DNA of 35,000 nucleotides from Bacteroidota bacterium (GCA_013289175.1 JABDAN010000008.1:1-35000), one strand, 5' to 3'. Positions 8,647 through 17,253 are shown, numbered from the stretch's first letter. Numbers and translations are program-made. The notes: generated by a model from the letters alone, not told the origin.

Positions 8647-9438
8647 TTATTTGAATTCATGAACAAAAGCAATTCCAAAAGAACTGTTTCGGTAACAGGG
8701 CATCAATACTGAATTGGGTACGGGGGTATGGGAAAATATCTTCTTTATTTTGGGATATAGGATATATGCCAACCTGGTCGAAAGGATTCCAAATCCGGCA
8801 CCGGCTACTACATCACTGAACCAATGATCGTTGTTATACATTCTCAGGTAGGCAACGGAGGATGCCACCACATACCCGCCGATTCCATACCACAAGGATA
8901 CATTTTTATATTCCTGCATAAGAAATTCAGCCGAGGCAAATGCTTCAGCTGTGTGACCTGAAGGAAATGACTGGTAGTCGCTGCCATTGGGTCTTTGTTC
9001 ATGGGTAATGTTTTTTAGTGAAAAAACGGTGACTCCCATAATTACATTGGAAAGAGCATAAATCATGGTACGGTCAAGAAAATTATGTTCTCCCTGGATA
9101 CCCACGAAGTTCAATCCATATACTGCGATTGCCGGAACAAATTGAAGATAATTGTCTATGGTTACAGTGTGGTGAGGATATTTGTTCCAAATCTCATCTT
9201 TTACATCTTCATTTAAATCTGTGAAAGCATCGATATGAATGGTCATTGCCCCGTAAATGACCATTGCTGAAGGAATTATCCATTCTTTAAAATGAGGGGC
9301 AGTTGGGGGAATAACTTTTTTTTGGCTAAATATCGTATCACTTTTTAATACTTGATGGCTTAGTGTGTCTACATTTTTTTGCGCTTCAATGGATTGAATG
9401 CAACTGACTACCAATACAAAAACCAGCAGAGTCTTCAT
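8647..9438 (-). CDS. PAP2-family membrane/periplasmic phosphatase
   Basis: A 263-residue PAP2 (type 2 phosphatidic acid phosphatase) family protein. The three phosphatase motifs are present: K142-x6-R149-P150 (KNITHEQRP), P159-S-G-H162 (FPSGHT) and R199-x5-H205-x3-D209 (LRMYNNDHWFSD). The usual serine before Arg199 is a leucine. An N-terminal signal sequence (MKTLLVFVLVVSCIQSIEAQ) and several hydrophobic segments point to the cell envelope, where such enzymes remove phosphate from lipids such as undecaprenyl-pyrophosphate or phosphatidic acid; the real substrate is unknown. The start at 9438 is preferred over 9456 because it begins the signal peptide. It is convergent with the TonB-type receptor. 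Confidence 0.88.
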   Translation of the reverse strand: MKTLLVFVLVVSCIQSIEAQKNVDTLSHQVLKSDTIFSQKKVIPPTAPHFKEWIIPSAMVIYGAMTIHIDAFTDLNEDVKDEIWNKYPHHTVTIDNYLQFVPAIAVYGLNFVGIQGEHNFLDRTMIYALSNVIMGVTVFSLKNITHEQRPNGSDYQSFPSGHTAEAFASAEFLMQEYKNVSLWYGIGGYVVASSVAYLRMYNNDHWFSDVVAGAGFGILSTRLAYILYPKIKKIFSHTPVPNSVLMPCYRNSSFGIAFVHEFK

Positions 9439-9602
9439 TTTTTGAGCAGCGACCATTGTAGGGTGTCCAGGACCATCCGTTCAAGAAACGGGCTTTTTAA
9501 AATAGCGAGTTCACTGTCAAAATTAAATAAACATTTTGGAGCAATCTTGTATTTGTCATAAGATAAGGTTCTCCGATTGTTTGACTAATCGGCTTGAAGT
9601 TG

Positions 9603-9977
9603 TCATCGTTGTTGATATAGACCGAGTACGTTTCCGGAGGGATCACGGAACCATGCAGTAATTTCCGGTGCATCCATACCGACTTCCTGTACAATGGACC
9701 CGCCATGATCTTTTATTTTCCTCATCGACACTTCAATATCATCTACCATGATATGAACCAGTATTCCTATGCCTGTTGAAGGTTTTCGGTCAGTTCTCCA
9801 GGTTCCGCTGACCTGTCCGACTCCGTCATCGAAGGCTGTGGAGCCGTCACTTCTTTGGCGAATTTGCCAATCCAAGGCATCCCGATAAAAATCGCTTGAT
9901 TCCTGAATATTTGTCGAAGGGAGTTCGACATAACAAATTTTCCCATTCCCAAAAGTAGGTTCTGCAGCGTTGTTCAT
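9603..9977 (-). CDS. VOC family protein (glyoxalase/dioxygenase fold)
   Basis: A 124-residue vicinal-oxygen-chelate protein, made of two beta-alpha-beta-beta-beta units: GKICYVELPSTNIQESSDFYRDALDW (written in part) opens the first, and GIGILVHIMVDDIEVSMRKIKDHGG the second, ending in the common DPSGNVLGLYQ motif. Family members bind a metal and act on small molecules (glyoxalase, dioxygenase, antibiotic binding); specificity cannot be inferred. There is no signal peptide. It begins 21 bases after the XRE regulator stop, so it is probably the third gene of that operon. Confidence 0.87.
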   Translation of the reverse strand: MNNAAEPTFGNGKICYVELPSTNIQESSDFYRDALDWQIRQRSDGSTAFDDGVGQVSGTWRTDRKPSTGIGILVHIMVDDIEVSMRKIKDHGGSIVQEVGMDAPEITAWFRDPSGNVLGLYQQR

Positions 9978-9998
9978 GATTTATTGTTTTGTATTAAA

Positions 9999-10202
9999 CT
10001 ATTGGTCGTTTTCTTCCAATGAGAATATTTCCTCTACCGGTTTTCCGAAAACACGGGCAATTTTCAAAGCTAGCACAGTCGAAGGGATATATTTATTGCT
10101 TTCGATCGAATGTATAGTTTGTCGGGTCACACCCACCTGTTCAGCAAGTCCCGCCTGGGTAATGTCTTTGATAGCACGTTCTACTCGGATATTGTTTTTC
10201 AT
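9999..10202 (-). CDS. Small XRE-family helix-turn-helix regulator
   Basis: A 67-residue protein that is almost entirely a Cro/C1-type helix-turn-helix domain: ERAIKDITQAGLAEQVGVTRQTIHSIESNKYIPSTVLALKIARVFG contains the Q-x-x-L-A-x-x-x-G-V-x-x-Q-T-I-x-x-I-E recognition unit. It resembles the small YgzD/YozG-type regulators that sit next to small membrane protein genes. Its start overlaps the 3' end of the membrane-protein gene by 4 bases (ATGA type), which implies translational coupling. Autoregulation through the inverted repeat at 10679-10694 is an inference from position. Confidence 0.92.
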   Translation of the reverse strand: MKNNIRVERAIKDITQAGLAEQVGVTRQTIHSIESNKYIPSTVLALKIARVFGKPVEEIFSLEENDQ

Positions 10203-10654
10203 AAACGGGTTTCATCTGATTTTGCCGAACGTTTAATTCTATAGAGCACCCACTGAAAACGAAGAATAAAAAATAACAGGGGTAGCCAGATATTGAGAAG
10301 AAGAATATGTTTGGTATCACCACCCTGCGTAAATACCAGACTAAAGAGCAAAATGGCATAATTTAAATAAATAGCCCACCGAAGCGAATCCAGTCGCAAT
10401 TGAACGATGTGTTCATCTTCAATTTTTTCTTTCGAAAAAGCCACCAGAAAAAGACCAACGAGGACCATCAGGGTCGTGCCGATAAAAAACAAATGGGGCG
10501 GTGACCATAAAGAGGTCTCACTGGCCATGGCATGATGGTCATATCCGTTGGGGTAATAAGCATCCCATAAGAGTTTGACAGGGATATGCGCTAAAATCAA
10601 TGCAATCCCCACAAATCGGCTATTATAGGGAAACAGGTATTTGGTACTGGTCAT
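10199..10654 (-). CDS. Four-segment membrane protein paired with XRE regulator
   Basis: A 151-residue integral membrane protein of unknown function. Four hydrophobic segments are seen at about 13-32, 51-73, 92-110 and 118-138, with a histidine-rich stretch between the first two (YYPNGYDHHAMASE, then SPPHLFF) and a charged loop EKIEDEHIVQ between segments 2 and 3. No signal peptide or enzyme motif is recognised. It is the first gene of a minus-strand operon with a small XRE regulator (4-base overlap) and a VOC protein. A membrane protein coupled to a tiny XRE repressor is a recurrent arrangement in Bacteroidota and Firmicutes; the membrane partner may be the controlled output or the sensor. 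Function is not known. Confidence 0.75.
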   Translation of the reverse strand: MTSTKYLFPYNSRFVGIALILAHIPVKLLWDAYYPNGYDHHAMASETSLWSPPHLFFIGTTLMVLVGLFLVAFSKEKIEDEHIVQLRLDSLRWAIYLNYAILLFSLVFTQGGDTKHILLLNIWLPLLFFILRFQWVLYRIKRSAKSDETRL

Positions 10655-10678
10655 AATATCAAGTTTGCGGTACTAAAA

Positions 10679-10694
10679 GTAAAGTAAACTTTAC
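10679..10694. promoter_or_regulatory. Inverted repeat upstream of the XRE operon, possible operator
   Basis: The sequence GTAAAGTAAACTTTAC has 7-bp arms around a 2-base centre and lies about 25 bases before the first start codon of the membrane-protein/XRE operon. Size and position fit an operator for a dimeric XRE repressor. No experimental support; a 7-bp AT-rich repeat can occur by chance. Confidence 0.4.
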
Positions 10695-10825
10695 AAATCT
10701 TCCAAATTTATTTTGGAGATGCCAGCAAGGGTCGTTGGCTAATGTATTTCCTTCTCCATGTTTGGTGGGCTATAAATTCGGGGAGGAAAATGAATCGAAG
10801 GATTCTGGTATTAAAAATTGGTTGT

Positions 10826-11227
10826 CTACCGGTCGGCCTGTACGGGTTCAAGCAAATCCCACAGATTTCCATACAAATCTTCAAAAACTGCTACCGTTCC
10901 GTAAATTTCTTTGGCTGGAGGACGCACGAAAATTACCCCTCGTTCCTTCATTTCCCTATAGTCGCGATCAAAGTTGTCGGTGTGCAGAAATAAAAATACC
11001 CTCCCGCCCGTTTGATTTCCTATAATTTTTTTTTGCTGCTCGCTGGCGGCCTTGGCCAGCAGAAGGCTACATTCTTTGGATCCCGGTGGAGAGACGAGCA
11101 CCCATCTTTTGGTTTCACTCAAAACGGTGTCTTCTTTTAAAATAAAATCCAATTTTTCCGTGTAAAATTTAATGGCTTCGTCATAGTCCCTTACTACCAG
11201 GCTAAAGTGGGCGATGAATTGTTTCAT
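10826..11227 (-). CDS. VOC family protein (glyoxalase/bleomycin-resistance fold)
   Basis: A 133-residue VOC protein. MKQFIAHFSLVVRDYDEAIK opens the first half, followed by FYTEKLDFILKEDTVL; the second half contains GGRVFLFLHTDNFDRDYREMKERGV and closes with FEDLYGNLWDLLEP, the usual end of the fold. The start at 11227 is chosen because MKQFIAHFSLV is where the fold begins; the longer reading from 11281 overlaps the end of the upstream gene. It lies 22 bases after the DUF4412 gene and is likely cotranscribed with it. Likely cytoplasmic; substrate unknown. It is not a close copy of the VOC protein at 9603. Confidence 0.88.
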   Translation of the reverse strand: MKQFIAHFSLVVRDYDEAIKFYTEKLDFILKEDTVLSETKRWVLVSPPGSKECSLLLAKAASEQQKKIIGNQTGGRVFLFLHTDNFDRDYREMKERGVIFVRPPAKEIYGTVAVFEDLYGNLWDLLEPVQADR

Positions 11228-11249
11228 GAAAAAGTATGATTTTGAAGCG

Positions 11250-11936
11250 TTATTGGGCAGTGTAACCGGAGGGCACGGCAAATGTTGAAGCGGGAACAGG
11301 CCCCTGCTGATAACCGGTCAATATGGCTTCAGCATCGCCATACTGCCATTTGACAACAACGCCGGTTACACCCGCATCTGCAAGTTTTTTCTGTTGAAAA
11401 CCACCTGCTATATAATAGAGATAGGGACCTACATACCATATATTGGAATTACCCAGATCGCTGGTTATCCATATGTTCTTTTTCGGCATACTGGCCGACA
11501 TCTTTGTTTTGGTTGAAGCAGTGGTCACGGCATAATGAATGCAATTGAATTGCCCAACTTTTTCAGACCCTAGATTTTCAATAGTAACAGATCCTCCTTG
11601 CATTTGCCATACTTGTTGATTTCTTTGATCCTCCGTTGAGAGCGCCTGGGTAAAAGCTAGTTTGGTATTTTGGATCAATATTGTTTTTTGTTGTTTTGAA
11701 AAATCGAATAAGAGCTCATTTTGATCTTTTTCAGCCAGATCGTTGTTGGGTGACTTGGTCGGATAGGTCTTCGAATCTATTCGTCCCCTGCCGGTCGATT
11801 CATAAATGGTGGTAATCGTTTTTCCGGCAATCTGCCCAATGTCATAATTATCCGTATAAGTGAGTACGCCAACCCATTGGGCTTGGGCGACTTGAAAACT
11901 TAGCACGAGACATAGCCAGGTTAACCTCTGTTTCAT
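11250..11936 (-). CDS. Exported DUF4412-like protein
   Basis: A 228-residue exported protein with a signal peptide (MKQRLTWLCLVLSFQVAQAQ) and no further membrane segment. The mature part looks like the DUF4412 family: a beta-rich chain containing a segment that describes conversion of residues such as ENLGSEKVGQFNCIHYAV followed by NIWITSDLG, where these proteins typically have an I-x-G-x-x-C-x-x-Y and W-x-x-x-x-L-G pattern. DUF4412 proteins are periplasmic or outer-membrane associated, of unknown function. The start at 11936 gives a normal signal peptide; 11948 would add four residues. It is probably the first gene of a two-gene operon with the VOC protein, and is divergent from the SDR gene at 12124. 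Confidence 0.7.
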   Translation of the reverse strand: MKQRLTWLCLVLSFQVAQAQWVGVLTYTDNYDIGQIAGKTITTIYESTGRGRIDSKTYPTKSPNNDLAEKDQNELLFDFSKQQKTILIQNTKLAFTQALSTEDQRNQQVWQMQGGSVTIENLGSEKVGQFNCIHYAVTTASTKTKMSASMPKKNIWITSDLGNSNIWYVGPYLYYIAGGFQQKKLADAGVTGVVVKWQYGDAEAILTGYQQGPVPASTFAVPSGYTAQ

Positions 11937-12123
11937 ACAGGGCAGCATTGATGCGGTCGTAATGAATTTACGGAACTATCCCGAAAACAGATACCAGTGG
12001 GCGGGTAAATAATTACCCAGGAACAGGGGCATACCGATTGCCTGGATCATCCTACACTTGAACCTTGCAAGGGTTCGGGGATAGGAGCATATTAAGGTCT
12101 CTGTTTCAAGAAATTCACCAGGA

Positions 12124-12903
12124 ATGAATTGGGCAATCGTTGCAGGAGGTAGCAAGGGCATTGGCCTGGGGATCGCAGAGGCCCTGGCCAAAAGATCGTT
12201 TAATGTATTGATTGTGGCCCGAAATGCGGAAGACCTCCAACATACCAAGACCTTTCTTGAAAAAAAGTATTTGATTCAGGTGGAAGTTTTCTGTGGGGAT
12301 CTATCCCATACAGAAACACCTGCACAGTTATTGGAATGGTTTACCACGCGGCATCTTCCTGTAAATGTTCTATGCAATGCAGCAGGTCTAGGCGGATCGA
12401 TAGATTTTCCAAATTTGCCGTTGGAAAAGATAAGGACCATGATCCGATTAAATTTAGAGTCAGCCATTGCGCTCTCTTATTTGTTTATTCCGCTTTTACA
12501 GCAAACGACACCCTCCTATATTTTAAACGTCAGCAGTTTGGCGGGGTTTGCTCCAATTCCTATGAAGAACGTCTATGCCGCCACCAAGTCAGGTTTAATA
12601 TCGTTCTCCCGCTCACTGAAATATCTATTAAAGAAGGACCGTATATCCGTCAGTTGCTTGTGCCCCGGACCGGTATTTACAAAACCGGCTATTGAAGCAG
12701 AAACCCGAAAGCAGATGGGATGGATCGGTAAACAAATGGCGATAAGACCTGACCAAGTCGGAGAAAGGGCAGTGCGGGCGATGCTTAAACGTAAAATGAT
12801 CATTGTGCCTGGCAGATGGTCGAAGCTGTTTTCTTGTCTGCTAAGAATTGTTCCCCAAGATTATGTTGCTCGTATACTATACAGATTTGGAAAAAAGAAA
12901 TAA
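12124..12903 (+). CDS. Short-chain dehydrogenase/reductase (SDR), cytoplasmic copy
   Basis: A 259-residue classical SDR with a Rossmann fold that uses NAD(P). Visible motifs: cofactor loop AGGSKGIGLGIA (7-18), NAAGLGG (about 89-95), the catalytic serine in NVSSLAGF, the catalytic pair in YAATKSG (Y-x-x-x-K) and the CPGPVFT turn. The basic residue after the second strand (VARN) favours NADP(H), as in many SDRs. The substrate is unknown; overall pattern is like the DltE/hydroxysteroid-dehydrogenase-type group. It has no signal peptide. It is followed after 44 bases by a close paralogue in the same direction, so the two look like an old tandem duplication and probable operon. Confidence 0.92.
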   Translation: MNWAIVAGGSKGIGLGIAEALAKRSFNVLIVARNAEDLQHTKTFLEKKYLIQVEVFCGDLSHTETPAQLLEWFTTRHLPVNVLCNAAGLGGSIDFPNLPLEKIRTMIRLNLESAIALSYLFIPLLQQTTPSYILNVSSLAGFAPIPMKNVYAATKSGLISFSRSLKYLLKKDRISVSCLCPGPVFTKPAIEAETRKQMGWIGKQMAIRPDQVGERAVRAMLKRKMIIVPGRWSKLFSCLLRIVPQDYVARILYRFGKKK

Positions 12904-12947
12904 TAGAGGAATAAATAAATAAGAGAGACTAAAATCAGTAAGTAATT

Positions 12948-13829
12948 ATGAAATATCTCATCATCCAACTGGTGTTGTGTTGCAGCACTATTTGTGCATT
13001 CACCGAGGTTTTGCCCAAATTCAACAATGAAGATTCATTGAGGCCTTATGCGCTGGTAGCCGGCGGGAGTAAGGGAATCGGATACGGCATCGCGATAGCA
13101 CTGGCAAAAAGAGGATATAATTTGATTCTGATCGCCAGACATTGGGATACCTTACAAACTGCAAAAAATAACTTGGAAGCGAAATACCATATCCACGTGG
13201 ACATTTTGTCGATGGACCTGAGTTTTGACAGCTGTGCCACGGCTATTGCAAAATGGTGCACCGAAAGGAACATCCGATTAAAAATTTTGTGCAATGTGGC
13301 CGGCCTTGGAGGGGCCAATGATTACTTGTCTTTTCCACTGGACTCCCTTCGATACATGGTAAGACTCAATATAGAATCCTGTATGGCGCTTTCTCTTACT
13401 TTGTTGCCATTGCTGGAAAAAAACGCGCCCTCTTATATTTTAAATGTTGCCAGCATGGCCGGGTTTGCGCCCATTCCCATTAAAAACATGTATTCTGCCA
13501 CCAAATCGGCTGTGGTCTTTTTTAGTTATTCACTCAGGTATCAGCTTAAGGATAAGCATATTAGTGTGAGTTGCCTTTGTCCGGGGCCGGTCTACACGAA
13601 ACCAGAAATCGTACAGGATACCAAGGCCAAACTGGGCTGGTTTGGTAATAAAATGGCACTGGATCCGGAGACGGTCGGTGAAGTAGCGGTTAAAAAGACA
13701 CTCAACAAAAAACTGATTATTGTACCCGGCACGCTGGCAAAAATCAGTTCATCCTTAATCCGATTCTTCCCCAGAAGATGGGTCGTGAATCTGTATGGTA
13801 GTGCGGGCAATAAGAAGAAAAAAGGGTAA
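12948..13829 (+). CDS. SDR paralogue with export-like N-terminal extension
   Basis: A 293-residue SDR clearly related along its whole catalytic domain to the preceding gene (shared stretches such as GFAPIP, ISVSCLCPGPV and IIVPG). Cofactor loop AGGSKGIGYGIA (about 38-49), NVAGLGG, NVASMAGF with the catalytic serine, and YSATKSA (Y-x-x-x-K) are all intact. It differs by about 34 additional N-terminal residues beginning MKYLIIQLVLCCSTICAF, which reads as a signal peptide or membrane anchor. No in-frame ATG lies between this and the cofactor loop, but a TTG codon eight bases into the stretch DSLRPYALVAGG could start a cytoplasmic form. If the extension is real the enzyme would face the periplasm, where NAD(P) is scarce. 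The chain ends with a basic KKKKG tail. Confidence 0.87.
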   Translation: MKYLIIQLVLCCSTICAFTEVLPKFNNEDSLRPYALVAGGSKGIGYGIAIALAKRGYNLILIARHWDTLQTAKNNLEAKYHIHVDILSMDLSFDSCATAIAKWCTERNIRLKILCNVAGLGGANDYLSFPLDSLRYMVRLNIESCMALSLTLLPLLEKNAPSYILNVASMAGFAPIPIKNMYSATKSAVVFFSYSLRYQLKDKHISVSCLCPGPVYTKPEIVQDTKAKLGWFGNKMALDPETVGEVAVKKTLNKKLIIVPGTLAKISSSLIRFFPRRWVVNLYGSAGNKKKKG

Positions 13830-13971
13830 TGGTCCAATTTTAGACTGAGACTGTTTTCGGTGGGTACATCTTTGTTAATGAATGCCTAATAAGCCCCTCC
13901 TGGATAATCTTTTGGGTAGTTTGGTGGTTTAATAGCCAGCCGTTCATTGTTCCATCCTTAAATTATTTGAA

Positions 13972-15837
13972 TTGTCCATTCAGTTTATACGAAGGGGGAT
14001 CCTAGTCATTGTGATCGGATGCGTGGTGCAGACCATGCTGTCTTCGTTTTGGTTTACTGATCGTCCTGGGTACAAGAAACTGAAGTTTCCTTACAAAGCG
14101 GCCGGACTTTCCCCAGAGGTGGCTGCAGCTCATCTGCTCAGTCGATTCACATTTGGAGCCACTCCCGGGCAAATTGATCAAGTGGTGCAAGAAGGTCTGG
14201 AAAATTGGTTTCTGAAACAATTGGAGGCGAAATACCCCGATGATTCCCTGCGGATGATGCTTCGCCAATACGATGCTTTATACCTCAGCAATACCCAGAT
14301 CGTCGACATGTATCCACGAGGAGGTAGGGAAGTAAGGATGGCTATCAAGGATGGTGTACTCAATAAAGATTCGGTTGATAAACAGACCGACAAAAAAGCC
14401 TATAAGGTAATTGTGGATCAGTACATGAAAGATAGGGGATTGAAACCCCAACAAGAACTGTATAAACAATTCATCAGTCAAAAAATTCTTCGGGCTGCTT
14501 ACAGTGAAAATCAATTACAGGAAGTGATGACCAGTTTCTGGTTTAACCATTTCAATGTAGCCATGGTGAAAAATGATTGCGCAGAATTCATTCCCAATTA
14601 TGAAAGGGACATCATCAGGCCCAGGTCCCTGGCGAAGTTTGAGGATTTGTTGGTGAGCACAGCTAAATCTCCAGCGATGCTTTACTATTTGGATAATTTC
14701 AGCAGTGCTGTAGCTACGGACACTACAAAAAAGGACTGGAAAGGGAATCCGCAAAAACAAAAACAACTGCAAGGGCTAAATGAAAACTATGCACGCGAAG
14801 TAATGGAACTCCATACGCTGGGCGTAGATGGGGGTTATAGTCAGGCAGATGTAACTGAGGCAGCAAAAGTTTTGACGGGCTGGACGGTTTATCCAATGGG
14901 GGATTTTGACAATATGGACAATGCAAGACAAAAAATTTCTGCTGACTCTTCAAAAAATCCTGGTTGGGTTCACGAAGGTGACTTCTTATTCAATCCCAGG
15001 CGCCACGATATGACGCAAAAAGTGGTCTTGGGTCATATCTTTTATGCAGGTGGGGGATACGAAGAGGGACTCGAATTGTTCCATATACTTTCCCATCATC
15101 CTTCAACCGCCCGGTTTATTTGTCGGGAAATTGCCATTCGCTTCGCAAACGATACACCCGCCACCAGCCTGGTGGAAAAAATGACCAAAACCTTTGTTCA
15201 GTCAGACGGAGATATCCGGGCTGTTTTGATCACGCTGGTTTCATCCCCTGAATTTTGGTCACCCCAGGCAATTCAAGAGAAAATAAAATCGCCTTTTGAA
15301 CTGGCCATCAGTTCAGTAAGAAGTCTGAATGTGCACATTGACGATCCAAATGCCCTCAATAACTGGATCGGCAGAATGGGTGAGAAAATATACAATTACC
15401 AGGCCCCTACCGGTTTTCCGGACAAAGGCTTGTATTGGATCAACACCGGTTCCTTATTGAATCGGATGAATTTCGGATTGGCATTTGCTGGGGGGCGTAT
15501 TCAGGGTATTACCGTTGACCTGCTGTCGCTAAACAATCGACATGAGCCAGAAAGTGCGGCGGCCGCCTTGGAAATCTATGGAAGACTTTTGATACCGCTC
15601 AGCGATGCCCTTCAGATGCAAAAAAGGCTCAGTCCTCTTTTGAATGATCCCGCACTCGCTCAAAAAGTTTCGGCTGCAGCTTCGTCCAAAATTATTTCTG
15701 AAAACGGCGCGGGTAATTCAGACAGTCTGCGTCAGGCCAGCATAGCCATGACGCAACAACGAACCAAACAAAACAATACGATGCTGGCACAAGTTGTGGG
15801 GATCCTGATCGGTTCCCCTGAATTTCAACGAAGATGA
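13972..15837 (+). CDS. DUF1800 domain protein
   Basis: A 621-residue protein of the DUF1800 family (unknown activity, usually exported). Typical features: the N-terminal AAHLLSRFTFGATPGQID motif (about 52-69), the block around LQEVMTSFWFNHFNV, NENYAREVMELHTLGVDGGY, a segment with DVTEAAKVLTGWTV, and the H-D-M-T-Q-K-x-V-L-G block, followed by a C-terminal SPEFQRR ending. The start is read as TTG at 13972, giving a basic n-region (IRRG) and a hydrophobic stretch suitable for export; the first in-frame ATG (14035) would cut into that stretch. It is followed after 15 bases by a DUF1501 gene, the usual partner, so the two almost certainly form an operon. Confidence 0.92.
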   Translation: MSIQFIRRGILVIVIGCVVQTMLSSFWFTDRPGYKKLKFPYKAAGLSPEVAAAHLLSRFTFGATPGQIDQVVQEGLENWFLKQLEAKYPDDSLRMMLRQYDALYLSNTQIVDMYPRGGREVRMAIKDGVLNKDSVDKQTDKKAYKVIVDQYMKDRGLKPQQELYKQFISQKILRAAYSENQLQEVMTSFWFNHFNVAMVKNDCAEFIPNYERDIIRPRSLAKFEDLLVSTAKSPAMLYYLDNFSSAVATDTTKKDWKGNPQKQKQLQGLNENYAREVMELHTLGVDGGYSQADVTEAAKVLTGWTVYPMGDFDNMDNARQKISADSSKNPGWVHEGDFLFNPRRHDMTQKVVLGHIFYAGGGYEEGLELFHILSHHPSTARFICREIAIRFANDTPATSLVEKMTKTFVQSDGDIRAVLITLVSSPEFWSPQAIQEKIKSPFELAISSVRSLNVHIDDPNALNNWIGRMGEKIYNYQAPTGFPDKGLYWINTGSLLNRMNFGLAFAGGRIQGITVDLLSLNNRHEPESAAAALEIYGRLLIPLSDALQMQKRLSPLLNDPALAQKVSAAASSKIISENGAGNSDSLRQASIAMTQQRTKQNNTMLAQVVGILIGSPEFQRR

Positions 15838-15852
15838 ATTAAACCTATCCAT

Positions 15853-17136
15853 ATGGCAACCAGACGAGGATTTATTAAAGGAAGTGGACTGGCACTGATC
15901 GGCGTCGGTCTTGCAGGGGGTATACCAGCTTTTGCCATGAAAGCAGCCCTTTGGAAAAAGAAAATCGGCCCTTATAAAAAAACGCAAACCCTCGTATGTA
16001 TTTTTCAGCGTGGGGCAATGGATGGGTTGATGGCCGTGACACCCTTTACTGACAATAACCTGATGGTCGCCAGGCCAAATTTATTCATGACAGCGGCCGC
16101 TGGTTTGGCTGGTGGCAATGCACCCTTAATCGATCTGGACGGACGATTCGGTCTTCATCCTATGTTCAAGGGTTTCGAGCCATTATTCCGGGACGGCAGA
16201 CTTGCTATTGTTCACGGAATCGGGTCACCCAACAATACCCGTTCACATTTTGACGCGCAGGATTATATGGAATCGGGCACGCCTTTCAATAAGGGCACAT
16301 CAAGCGGTTGGCTGAACAGGGCAGCGGGTCTGATCCCTTCCGAACAGAAGACACCATTTCAGGCAGTCAGCCTTACCTCCGCACTGCCGCGATCGTTTTA
16401 TGGAGATACCCCATGCATAGCCATCAGTAATTTACAGGATTTCGCCTTGCAGCTTCGGGGAAATCCAATGAGCATAAAATCAGCTTCCACAAGCTTCGAA
16501 GATTTATACGACCAAACTACGCCAGGCCTTCTTCAACAAGCGGGGAAGGAAAGTTTTGATGCCATAAAACTTTTGAAACAATCCGATATCAAAAATTATC
16601 AGCCCGCCAATCAGGCCGTCTATCCATCAACCGCATTGGGAAATGCATTGAAACAAATCGCGCAACTGATAAAAATGGACGTGGGTTTGGAAGTGGCATT
16701 TGCAGAACATGGCGGATGGGATACCCATTTTAACCAAGGAACTGCTACGGGCATATTCGCAAACAATGCAGCCGATTTAAGCAATAGTATCACCGCCTTT
16801 TGGACTGATCTGGGTTCATACCAGGACGAAGTGGTCGTGATGACCATGACTGAGTTCGGAAGAACGGTTCATCAGAATGGAACTGGTGGCACAGACCATG
16901 GACGGGCTTCCTGTAATTTTATTCTGGGAAATAAAGTCAGAGGCGGGAAAGTGCACGGCAATGTACTTGCGCTGGCGGTTGAAAATCTGGAAGAGGGAAG
17001 AGATTTGGCAGTGACGACAGATTTTAGATCTGTATTCAGCGAAGTGGCCGACAACCACCTTGGTATAAACGATGACCATGTCTTATTCCCTGACTGGGCC
17101 GGTTCCCGAATCGGTGTTATGAAAAAACCTGATTGA
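15853..17136 (+). CDS. DUF1501 domain protein with Tat signal
   Basis: A 427-residue DUF1501 family protein, related in fold to the alkaline phosphatase/sulfatase group. The N-terminus MATRRGFIKGSGLALIGVG has the twin-arginine pattern (T-R-R-x-F-I-K) and a hydrophobic core, so it is probably exported folded. Conserved DUF1501 blocks are visible: LVCIFQRGAMDGL (about 46-58), GLHPMFKG, RLAIVHGIGSPNNTRSHFDAQDYME, the metal-ligand-like EHGGWDTHFNQ (about 285), TMTEFGRTVHQNGTGGTDHGRA and a final domain with VFSEVADNHLG. Tat export suggests a bound metal cofactor (inference). It is paired with the DUF1800 protein 15 bases upstream. What the pair does is not established. Confidence 0.93.
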   Translation: MATRRGFIKGSGLALIGVGLAGGIPAFAMKAALWKKKIGPYKKTQTLVCIFQRGAMDGLMAVTPFTDNNLMVARPNLFMTAAAGLAGGNAPLIDLDGRFGLHPMFKGFEPLFRDGRLAIVHGIGSPNNTRSHFDAQDYMESGTPFNKGTSSGWLNRAAGLIPSEQKTPFQAVSLTSALPRSFYGDTPCIAISNLQDFALQLRGNPMSIKSASTSFEDLYDQTTPGLLQQAGKESFDAIKLLKQSDIKNYQPANQAVYPSTALGNALKQIAQLIKMDVGLEVAFAEHGGWDTHFNQGTATGIFANNAADLSNSITAFWTDLGSYQDEVVVMTMTEFGRTVHQNGTGGTDHGRASCNFILGNKVRGGKVHGNVLALAVENLEEGRDLAVTTDFRSVFSEVADNHLGINDDHVLFPDWAGSRIGVMKKPD

Positions 17137-17206
17137 AACAAGGGCTGAGAATTTCCCGGATTGGTCAATACCTGGATGTGAAAATGCTGAATTAAATACA
17201 TAAATT

Positions 17207-17231
17207 ACTGATTTGAATCCATCTAATCAGT
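17207..17231. repeat. Inverted repeat ahead of the DUF2490 gene
   Basis: Arms ACTGATT (17207-17213) and AATCAGT (17225-17231) are perfectly complementary with an 11-base spacer. It lies 71 bases after the DUF1501 stop and 22 bases before the DUF2490 start. No T-run follows, so a protein-binding site or 5' UTR hairpin is as likely as a terminator. Confidence 0.35.
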
Positions 17232-17253
17232 CTGCGGTATAACTGCGGTTACA

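Noticed and set aside
9573-9592. CCGATT / AATCGG hairpin past the VOC gene
   Set aside because: Only a 6-bp stem with an 8-base loop and no T-run, so weak evidence for a terminator.
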